A program made the position numbers and the translations under genes. Positions 55,896 to 64,000 of a stretch of 64,000 bases of DNA are shown here, piece after piece; position 1 is the first letter of the stretch, and every line of letters starts with the position of its first letter. The DNA comes from Girardinichthys multiradiatus. Lineage: Eukaryota > Chordata > Actinopteri > Cyprinodontiformes > Goodeidae. The stretch covers positions 44,621,363 to 44,685,362 of the forward strand of contig NC_061812.1 of NCBI RefSeq assembly GCF_021462225.1, read 5' to 3'. Under the pieces are notes generated by a model, which worked only from the letters and a program-made list of their open reading frames with translations, was not told where the DNA came from and made no database searches.

Positions 55896-56799
55896 GCATT
55901 TCACCCACTATCTTCCCCCCCAATACCAAAGAACTCCACTGTCAAATCTCAGTGGTATTGTGAAGTAAAAGTGATGGGGAACGACAGTAACTCAGCCATT
56001 TAATGGTAGTGCGCATAAAATTACAGATTGGGGTGTGTGAGTGCCGAGGGATCACCAGCTTTCTGTAGAGTCAGTAGTTTCAGATCTCCAAACTTCACCT
56101 GGCCTTCAGATTAGCTGAACAGCAGTGTGTAGAGAGTTTAATTGAATCAGTTTCCATGGCCAAACAGCTGTAGCCAAGTGTTAAGTAGCCTTGTAGAATG
56201 CAAAGCTGTACTTGCCAATGGAATGGTGGTAGTCTCCACTTCTTTCATTTCTGGACTAGATGTTTGCTCAGATATGTGCCACAGCATCAGGATACAGGTT
56301 CTCCAGCATGTCTCACTACTTAGATGCCTTTAGCAGTCTGCTAGTTAGTTCAGTTGGACTCAGAAATGTTTTCATGGAAAATATGTAAAACCCTCCAATG
56401 TTCCTTTTTATAGCGTACTCTGAAATTTAGTGGCAGGGCTACAGATACGTCTACAAACCTTCAGGCTTTTACCGAAGTGTCTCCTTTCAAAATAGAATTT
56501 CTTTCACTGGCAGCACAAACAATATCGATCAGCAAGCTTTAAAGATTTTTTTTCTGCAGAGCTGTCCACAGCTTTAACACAGCAGCACAAAACCATGTAA
56601 ATGCACACTGTTTGAATCATGTAGCAGTTCATACATTCATAAGTATATTTGCATGCTGGTAATATTTGATGGATCTAAAAGTATCTTTTCAATGTTTAGT
56701 TGGTATTTTATTACCCCTGTTTACGTGTCTTTAAGGACAACAGAGAAACAGATTTTATTATATAATACCAGATTTACTGTAATAGCTAAGCTATAAAAT
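55896..56799. other. anonymous DNA
   Basis: No transposon end, frame or motif recognised beyond the right edge of the element at 55895. Confidence 0.4.
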
Positions 56800-57010
56800 A
56801 CTATGCCTCATGTTGGGAGGCAAGCTGACATTATTCACCTGTGCAGCCCTGTTTAGGCAGCAGTGAGGAGGCAGCAGAGGCCACTTTGCAGTAACTGCCA
56901 CTCTGTCTCTGTACGTCGCCCTGCTCAGATAATTGGGCCTCGCATTGCAATCACTCTGGCCCCAGATCCCATCTGCTAGTGACACAAGTTGTTTTTCTGG
57001 CAGCTTCTTG
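56800..57010. promoter_or_regulatory. candidate conserved non-coding element
   Basis: Balanced, repeat-free DNA with GACATTATTCACCTGTGCAG, CAGATAATTGGGCCTCGCAT and TTGCAATCACTC, containing homeodomain-type and GATA-type words. It lies within otherwise AT-rich non-coding DNA. A TATAA-less CATAAAAGGGCTGTAAATAC follows at 57014. No coding potential was seen. Confidence 0.3.
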
Positions 57011-57630
57011 GGGCATAAAAGGGCTGTAAATACTGTAATGTTTCTACCCTCTGGAGAATAGCGTAGCTATATTCACTCTTGCAATCTGAGAGCATTGCAA
57101 CATCACTTTTCACTCAGAGAAAACAACCCTGTGCTGTGCTCTTGTCACTTTACTGTTTTTATTTTATTGTGCAACAGGTTCTTTAATGGTGATTTACTTT
57201 CTCTCAAGTAAAGCTGGATTCATTTGTTTCACTGCATTTAAATATAGGATGTAAGGTGGCCTTGCAGATTCCACCTCATCTCACTAAAGCTTGAGAAAAA
57301 TAGGCACCCAGGTGCTGCTTTCACTGGCCCGTCTGCTCCTCTGGATGTAGCATACTTCCATTGCAGACATTTAGGGAGGAGAAAAATGTTAATGCCCTGT
57401 CAGGTTTGGCTGACATCACCTTAGCTGCATGACTTCAAAAAGGGTACAGAGTTTCAACCCAGTTAAGGGACCCTATGGTCAGGCATGAGATCAGTTGCAA
57501 ACAGACATATTGATTTCTCTTTAGTACATTTTGCAACCTGTGTTTCCTTGCTACATAAATTGAAGCAGAATCTTCTCCTGGCTGATTAAGACTGCATTCT
57601 ATTTCAAGGGGTTGCTTTATGTTGACTTAC
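57011..57630. other. anonymous DNA, single-copy-looking
   Basis: Moderately balanced sequence with no repeat signature or credible frame. It may be a continuation of the conserved-looking block. Confidence 0.4.
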
Positions 57631-59066
57631 AGTCCTTGCAGAAGTATTTATGTCTCTACTAGTTGTCCACATCTAGAGACTGAAATTTTAGGCCACTGTT
57701 TTTTGCAGAATAGGCCAAGTTCAGTCAGATTGGATGAAGAGTGATGTAAACACAAGTTTGAAGTCCTGGGACAGACTGTCAATTGGATTTAGCTTTGGAC
57801 TTTGACTGGGCCATTCAAACATATGAATATGCTTTGATCTAGACCATTCCACTGTTTAACATTGTACTGCAAGGAAGTCATTATCCTGTATTTCAGTTCC
57901 ATCTATCTTCCCATCAACTTTGACCAGCTTCCTTTGTGAAAGAAAACTAACCCCACAGCATGATGGTGCCATAACCATGTTCTCTACAAGGGATCTTGTT
58001 ATCAGGATGTTTTTAACAAAAACATTAAGCTTTTCATGATCATATGCCCTAGAGTTCAATTTTGGCCTCATCTGATCAGAACACTTTTTCCTACATGTTC
58101 CCTATATGGCTTGTAGCAAACTGCAAACCAAACTTTTTTGGCTTTGTTTCAACAATGACTTTCTTCTTGGCACTCTTCCATAAAGGCCAAATTTCCACAG
58201 CAATCCCTAACAGTTGTCATTTTGACAAATTGTTCCACGTGAGCTGTAGATCTCAGCAGCTCCTCCAGACTTACAATAACCTTCTCTAATTAATGCTCTC
58301 TTTGATCGTCGTGTCAGGTTTAAATGGTCAGTCATGGCCTGACAGGTTTGCAATGGTGCCATGCTCTTTATTTTCGAATGATGAATTTGACACTACTTTA
58401 AACTTCTGCTAAACTTTATTTGTGACCTGTCTGGTGTCCTCCTTGGCCATCGTGATGCTTTTTGTTCACTAATGGTCTCTAACCAACCTCTGAGACCTTC
58501 ACAGAACAGCTATGTTTATACTGAGAACAAATTATACACATATTGACATTATATAAATTTTTTTTTAAAAAGGGACAGTGCACATTAACCACCATGTACC
58601 TCAGGCTAAATTTAGTTTAAATGTACCAGATTTAGCCTAAAAGGCAAATTTTAATCTGCAGCCCCTGGTAGGTTATGGGTCTAAAACTAAATTAAAACAC
58701 GAAATAACATGGTTTATTAAATGCGAGATAATAATTAGTTATGCAAAACCAAAAAACATATATCACTGATAGTTGTCAAGCACTGATGATTGTTTCTTAC
58801 TAAGGTGGTGACTTCTGTTGACAAATGGTGAGCAATTTTGCAAAAACTTTGGGCAAAACTTTTAGGCCTTGATGTACAAAGGAGATATACCCCAAAAACG
58901 TTTGCAGCTGTTGTTACAGCAAAAAGTGTTTCTATGAAGCATTCCCCTCTCTTTACAATTAGATACGTATTTGTGTTTGTCTACCACATAAAATTTCAAT
59001 AAAACACATTTTGCGATTGTAATCTGACAAATTTTAAATAGGTTTACAGGCATGAATACTTTCACT
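57631..59066 (-). mobile_element. decayed Tc1-like transposon (AGTGCCTTGCAAAA type)
   Basis: The left end ACAGTCCTTGCAGAAGTATT and the right end GGCATGAATACTTTCACTTT are diverged inverted repeats. In between, complements of transposase blocks appear in order: TTTGACTGGGCCATTC (57803), CCCACAGCATGATGGTGCC (57951), CTCATCTGATCAGAACA (58066). All frames are broken. Confidence 0.65.
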
Positions 59067-59249
59067 TTATTTTACATTTAAAAAAATGCCGCGGACCTAA
59101 AGGCAAGGGATGTGTTGAGTACATTTCTAAAACTAAAATAAATATTTTAAAACTAATATTTCTGCAAAGTACACAACATGATAGTAAGTCTCAGACACCA
59201 AACCCTGAGCTGCAGACTGTAAGAGGATAATAAATGTCAAAGCAGGAGA

Positions 59250-59720
59250 AAAAACTTAGTTTGGCTCTGCTTGAGGCTTGACATAGCTACAACGCACCAG
59301 CAGGCTTCACTGCCCATCCAATGTTTCAGTGGAAGCACATTACAGCAGACTGCACTGCAAAAAGCTGCCTCTGTCTACTGCAGTCCTCTAATGAGGTTGG
59401 GGACTGTCAACAGGCTTTTCTGGTGCTTCTTCAGCCAGCCAGGGAGCTTGCTCCCAACCCACAGTCTACTCCCTCTGGGCCTGCCACACACTTTACACTG
59501 GCTGCACCGATTAATCAAATAAGGCCTTCTCTGCTGCTCTCCTTTGCATTTTTTTTTTCCAGATTGCAGTCCTTGATAAGTGGGCCTGACACTGTAATAA
59601 TTGTGAACTCTTCTAGCATCATTAGCAAGGCTAAACTAGGGTAGTGATTGTTCTCCCGTGCTGTAATTAACTATTTGCAGCAGCGTCGCTCCAGCAACAT
59701 TATGGACACGTGTCACCACA
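59250..59720. promoter_or_regulatory. candidate conserved non-coding element
   Basis: Repeat-free block with CCGATTAATCAAATAAGGCC, GTGGGCCTGACACTGTAATA, ATTGTGAACTC and GCTGTAATTAACTATTTGCA. The two plus-strand frames across it (59271-59522 and 59321-59644) have no domain. A T-run at 59549 interrupts it. The texture fits a vertebrate enhancer; conservation cannot be tested here. Confidence 0.3.
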
Positions 59721-60198
59721 CAAGATGTCCTTTGCAAGGCAGATCCGTCCTTCTGTGATAATGTGTCGACATTCTCCAGCCTAAATCTGCTCTAATGCTC
59801 AAAAATGAACTAAAGAATATTCTACAGCAAAATGCATGCTGCAGACAGGATATTTTGAGAGTACCATTGGATTTGAATATAGATACAAATGCCAATTTGT
59901 AGTTTCTAGGATGAAGTAAGTCAATACATTTTATTAATCAATGACAGATTAATAGATTTTTTTTACTGTTGATCAAGTCCTTTGATTTGGCTGACCTAGT
60001 AGCAAAACGACAAAGTCAACCAGGTAAAGGAAAAAATACTTCTGATTAAAACAAAAGGTGCTACAAACACAAGAGGTTTGAAAGCAAAAAGTACACATAT
60101 AAAGCTCAGAGAAATTAAGCAACACTGAGTTTGTACAAAACAAGTGAAGGCAAAGATACAAAAGACACAAAATTAACCTTATTTTTGCTCCATTAGGA
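59721..60198. other. anonymous DNA
   Basis: No motif or repeat end recognised before the target duplication at 60199. Confidence 0.4.
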
Positions 60199-60216
60199 AA
60201 GAAAATCCTTCATGTT

Positions 60217-61047
60217 CGTTCGTCGTCTTCCGCTTATCCAGGACCGGGTCGCGGGGGCAGCAGACTCAGCAGAGACGCCCAGACGTCCCTCTCTCCAGAC
60301 ACCTCCTCCAGCTCCTCCAGGGGGAGCCCAAGGCGTTCCCAGGCCAGCCGAGAGACATAGTCCCTCCAGCGTGTCCTGGGCCGTCCCCTGGGCCTCCTCC
60401 CGGTGGGACGTGCCTGGAACACCTCCTGAGGAAGGCGTCCAGGAGGCATCCGGTATAGATGCCCGAGCCACCTCAACTGGCTCCTCTCAATGTGGAGGAG
60501 CAGCGGCTCTACTCCGAGCTCCTCCCGGATGGCCGAGCTCCTCACCCTATCTCTAAGGGAGTGCCCGGCCACCCTACGGAGGAAGCTCATTTCTGCCGCT
60601 TGTATCCGTGATCTCGTTCTTTCGGTCATGACCCAAAGTTCATGGCCATAGGTGAGGGTAGGAACGTAGACCGACCAGTAAATTGAGAGCTTTGCTTTTC
60701 GGCTCAGCTCTCTCTTCACCACAATGGACCGGCACAGCGCCCCCATTACTGTGGCAGCTGCACCGATCCGTCTGTCGATCTCCCGCTCCATTCTTCCCTC
60801 ACTCGTGAACAAGACCCCGAGATACTTAAACTCCTCCACTTGAGGCAGGAACTCCCCTCCAACCTGAAGAGGACAAGCCACCCTTTTCCGGTCGAGTACC
60901 ATGGCCTCGGACTTGGAGGAGCTGATCCTCATCCCAGCCGCTTCACACTCGGCTGCGAACCGCCACAGCGCATGCTGTAGGTCTTGGCTAGAGGGGGCCA
61001 GCAGGACCACGTCATCCGCAAAAAGAAGAGACGAAATCCACTGAGAT
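60217..61047 (-). mobile_element. 5'-truncated RTE-like LINE insertion with target-site duplication
   Basis: An 831-bp insertion on the minus strand is flanked by identical 18-bp copies AAGAAAATCCTTCATGTT at 60199-60216 and 61048-61065. The 3' end (left) carries CGAACGAAC-type tail units after a stop codon and GCGGAAGACG. The 5' truncation falls just upstream of the catalytic FADD codons. High G+C and an undisturbed frame make it a young insertion. Confidence 0.9.
60234..61025 (-). pseudogene. LINE reverse transcriptase C-terminal half (open but truncated)
   Basis: From the catalytic FADD (61022-61011) the frame is open to the stop at 60234. It contains VVLLAPSSQDLQHALWRF, KYLGVLFTSEGRMEREID, ELSRKAKLSIYWSVYVPTL, TYGHELWVMTERTRSR and RWLGHLYRMPPGRLP, with a basic RRPRGRPRTRWRDYVSRL tail. 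The order is motif C, motifs D/E, thumb and C-terminal domain, as in RTE-type elements of fish; placement in Rex3/RTE is from memory of the family and not certain. The fingers, palm motifs A-B and endonuclease are missing, so it is inert. Confidence 0.88.
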
Positions 61048-61065
61048 AAGAAAATCCTTCATGTT

Positions 61066-61470
61066 TCGGCCAAATCTCCATTATTTTCTATAGAGTAGAA
61101 AATGCAGATTTGTCACTCCTATTTTGCCAAAGACGCAATTTGTAAGTATACTCTAGACACAGCTGGTTTAACAACAATGAAATGTGTATTAATTCACTAA
61201 CCCAGTCCTGGTTTAAATACTGACCGATCCAGCACTGGGTTGATACAGAACTAGGTTGTGATATGGATTTGACCCTGAATAGGGTGTTGGGTTTTCAACT
61301 CACAAAATAGGATTCAGTGACTCATGTCTGGCATTCAGGCTACCAAAGAGTGTGTTGTAAAGAATAACCAGGATTACTAACAACCAATATTTAGGTTAAA
61401 ATGCATAATTTTGGTTTTAATTTTATTCTTTTTCAGAAATGTATGTATATATATATATATACAGTATATT
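61066..61470. other. anonymous DNA ending in a TA microsatellite
   Basis: TATATATATATATA lies at 61447-61461. Nothing else was recognised. Confidence 0.4.
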
Positions 61471-61662
61471 GGGGTGGTGCGTGGTGTGAAAGGTAGATCG
61501 CACGCCTCATATACAGAGGCTATTAGTCCTCGACCAGCTGTCTGCGGTTCGTTTTCTGACCTTGAGACCTAGGCTACATGTGTTCCCCTCTTCTCTCTCT
61601 GCCTATTTCCTGTCTGAGTACTGTAAAAAGGCTACTAGTGCCACAAAAACCTTTAAAAAAAA
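61471..61662 (+). mobile_element. decayed tRNA-derived SINE
   Basis: A degenerate A box (TGGTGTGAAAGGTAGATCGC, like TRGYNNARNNG) and a B box (GCGGTTCGTTTTC, like GGTTCGANTCC) lie about 50 bp apart. A body with TTCCCCTCTTCTCTCTCTGC and an A-rich tail at 61653-61662 follow. Mutated boxes make it unlikely to be transcribed by RNA polymerase III. Confidence 0.6.
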
Positions 61663-62570
61663 CATATATGTGGAACTTATAGTACTTTATAATGTTCAGT
61701 TTCTTCTTGAAAACTTTTCACATAAATTTTATAGGAAACATTTGGTGTCAAGCAAAACCTAATTTTAAATTCAAATTACCTGAAATGCTGACAGCATTTA
61801 GGTGACATCATAGATTTTAGCCAGTTTTCAACCAGCACTGGTATTCTGATTAAACAAGTGAGTCTCAGCACTGTTTCTCCAAACCAATGTGTCACCAGAA
61901 GACTTTATATTAGCAGGTTTTACATTGGTTCTGTAGAATATACCAGCAGTGAAGGGAAGCAGCTAAAACTTTAAGTTATCAGTCCGTGTTTCAGTCATGA
62001 GGGTTAACTTTGGGCCAACAACATATTGTTTGGCCCAAAAACAAACCACCTTAAGCTAATGTTACACATGGTGGGTAAAAGGGGAGTCAAATTACTGATA
62101 CCATTGGTCATTCATTTGGCTCAGACATCGAAAAAAAACAACAACTCACTACTACAACTAGTAATCATGGATAAAATCTCCTAGGATGTATGCTGTGAAA
62201 AAGTGGTTATTGATTTAATTTAATAAAGTGATCTGTGGATGTAAGCAGACTAACCCTGACTCTAATTCAATAACATCAAGGTAAACCTAACAAAAGCTAA
62301 CATGAAATCAAAATTACAAATTTATGAAAAACAAAAACACAACAAACCCCGAGACCATCACAGATCCACGTGAAACTCCAGCATACTAAGGTAAATCCTG
62401 CAGGCAGGGTTCTTTCTCAACCCTTATGCACCAATTAAGCAGCAACCTGTTCAAATTTTCTTATTATATCAATACTTTAGTTACAACAAAAATGCAGTGT
62501 TTTATCCACCAGTCACCACAGATTTTACAATCAACCTCCCAGCCAAACAAGCTGTTTTCTATTAGATATA
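61663..62570. other. anonymous AT-rich DNA
   Basis: No frame, repeat end or RNA gene recognised before the TA at 62571. Confidence 0.4.
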
Positions 62571-62572
62571 TA

Positions 62573-64000
62573 CAGGTCCTTCTCAAAATATTAGCATATT
62601 GTGATAAAGTTCATTATTTTCCATAATGTCATGATGAAAATTTAACATTCATATATTTTAGATTCATTGCACACTAACTGAAATATTTCAGGTCTTTTAT
62701 TGTCTTAATACGGATGATTTTGGCATACAGCTCATGAAAACCCAAAATTTCTATCTCACAAAATTAGCATATTTCATCCGACCAATAAAAGAAAAGTGTT
62801 TTTAATACAAAAAACGTCAACCTTCAAATAATCATGTACAGTTATGCACTCAATACTTGGTCGGGAATCCTTTGGCAGAAATGACTGCTTCAATGCGGCG
62901 TGGCATGGAGACAATCAGCCTGTGGCACTGCTGAGGTCTTATGGAGGCCCAGGATGCTTCGATAGCGGCCTTTAGCTCATCCAGAGTGTTGGGTCTTGAG
63001 TCTCTCAACGTTCTCTTCACAATATCCCACAGATTCTCTATGGGGTTCAGCTCAGGAGAGTTGGCAGGCCAATTGAGCACAGTGATACCATGGTCAGTAA
63101 ACCATTTACCAGTGGTTTTGGCACTGTGAGCAGGTGCCAGGTCGTGCTGAAAAATGAAATCTTCATTTCCATAAAGCTTTTCAGCAGATGGAAGCATGAA
63201 GTGCTCCAAAATCTCCTGATAGCTAGCTGCATTGACCCTGCCCTTGATAAAACACAGTGGACCAACACCAGCAGATGACATGGCACCCCAGACCATCACT
63301 GACTGTGGGTACTTGACACTGGACTTCTGGCATTTTGGCATTTCCTTCTCCCCAGTCTTCCTCCAGACTCTGGCACCTTGATTTCCGAATGACATGCAGA
63401 ATTTGCTTTCATCCGAAAAAAGTACTTTGGACCACTGAGCAACAGTCCAGTGCTGCTTCTCTGTAGCCCAGGTCAGGCGCTTCTGCTGCTGTTTCTGGTT
63501 CAAAAGTGGCATGACCTGGGGAATGCGGCACCTGTAGCCCATTTCCTGCACACGCCTGTGCACGGTGGCTCTTGATTTTTCTACTCCAGACTCAGTCCAC
63601 TGCTTCCGCAGGTCCCCCAAGGTCTGGAATCGGCCCTTCTCCACAATCTTCCTCAGGGTCCGGTCACCTCTTCTCGTTGTGCAGCGTTTTCTGCCACACT
63701 TTTTCCTTCCCACAGACTTCCCACTGAGGTGCCTTGATACAGCACTCTGGGAACAGCCTATTCGTTCAGAAATTTCTTTCTGTGTCTTACCCTCTTGCTT
63801 GAGGGTGTCAATAGTGGCCTTCTGGACAGCAGTCAGGTCGGCAGTCTTACCCCTGATTGGGGTTTTGAGTGATGAACCAGGCTGGGAGTTTTAAAGGCCT
63901 CAGGAATCTTTTGCAGGTGTTTAGAGTTAACTCGTTGATTCAGATGATTAGGTTCATAGCTCGTTTAGAGACCCTTTTAATGATATGCTAATTTTGTGAG
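62573..64000 (-). mobile_element. Tc1-like transposon with long inverted repeats, cut by window end
   Basis: The end CAGGTCCTTCTCAAAATATT follows TA at 62571-62572. The sequence is nearly the complement of 30719-32286 over its whole visible length. The window stops inside the second inverted repeat (CTAATTTTGTGAG), so the far TA is not visible. The transposase reads on the minus strand. Confidence 0.93.
62850..63854 (-). pseudogene. Tc1-like transposase, full length but start codon lost
   Basis: Aligned with the copy at 31047, the initiating ATG would be 63854-63852, but it reads AGG here. From that point the frame is open for 334 codons to the stop at 62850. It keeps the helix-turn-helix, GRKKCGRKR, the VMPLLNQKQQQKRL stretch missing in the other copy, and all three catalytic residues: FSDESKF, FQHDLAPAHSAK, SPELNPIENLWD (Glu for Asp before LNPIE). 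No in-frame ATG exists in the N-terminal 47 codons, so initiation would have to use a non-ATG codon or an internal Met well inside the DNA-binding region. Confidence 0.9.

Noticed and set aside
61562..61762. 66-codon frame across the SINE tail
   Set aside because: Overlaps the SINE body and its A-rich tail; no motif.

Overview
The window looks like a gene-poor, transposon-rich piece of a ray-finned (teleost) fish nuclear genome. The evidence is the repeat content: several Tc1-like DNA transposon families with TA target sites, an L2/Rex1-type LINE, an RTE-type LINE 3' fragment, hAT and SINE remnants, a fold-back MITE, and AT-rich unique DNA with short microsatellites. I see no complete host protein-coding gene, no rRNA, no functional tRNA and no CRISPR array. 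The species cannot be fixed from the sequence.

Layout. 1-9171: mostly anonymous DNA with one Tc1 element (2204-3377) and two scrambled, decayed LINE pieces (5550-6035 and 6590-7540). 9172-14440: a tandem array of about 2.1-kb units with no coding capacity. 14534-19185: a Tc1 end, an unrecognised 1.26-kb segment, and a nearly full-length LINE on the minus strand (15916-19101) whose EN-RT frame is broken once. 19390-24990: hAT fragment, candidate solo LTR, conserved-looking non-coding DNA and a decayed Tc1. 25696-36044: three well-preserved Tc1-like elements of three families, a LINE tail and a MITE. 37510-46714: decayed Tc1 copies, a duplicated 0.6-kb block, and one more recognisable Tc1 (45113-46714). 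46717-52971: GC-rich anonymous repeat, a candidate regulatory block, a Tc1 nested inside an older Tc1 (49725-52055), and a small ORF with a membrane segment. 53081-55895: a large composite DNA transposon with about 0.75-kb terminal inverted repeats and a two-exon Myb/SANT-like gene. 55896-64000: candidate conserved non-coding blocks, another decayed Tc1, an RTE fragment with clean target-site duplications, a SINE, and a Tc1 that runs off the window edge.

How the parts work together. Most coding sequence is transposase or reverse transcriptase. Every autonomous-looking element carries at least one visible lesion: internal in-frame deletions (2390-3325, 31047-32009), nonsense codons (25843-26880, 34827-35858, 50754-51785), a lost start codon (62850-63854), or frameshifts (16132-19039, 45274-46301). 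Many termini are intact, so several copies could in principle still be moved by a transposase made elsewhere. The least explained structures are the long-inverted-repeat element at 53081-55895, the 9172-14440 array, and the 28-bp direct repeat that brackets the LINE together with 1.07 kb of extra sequence.
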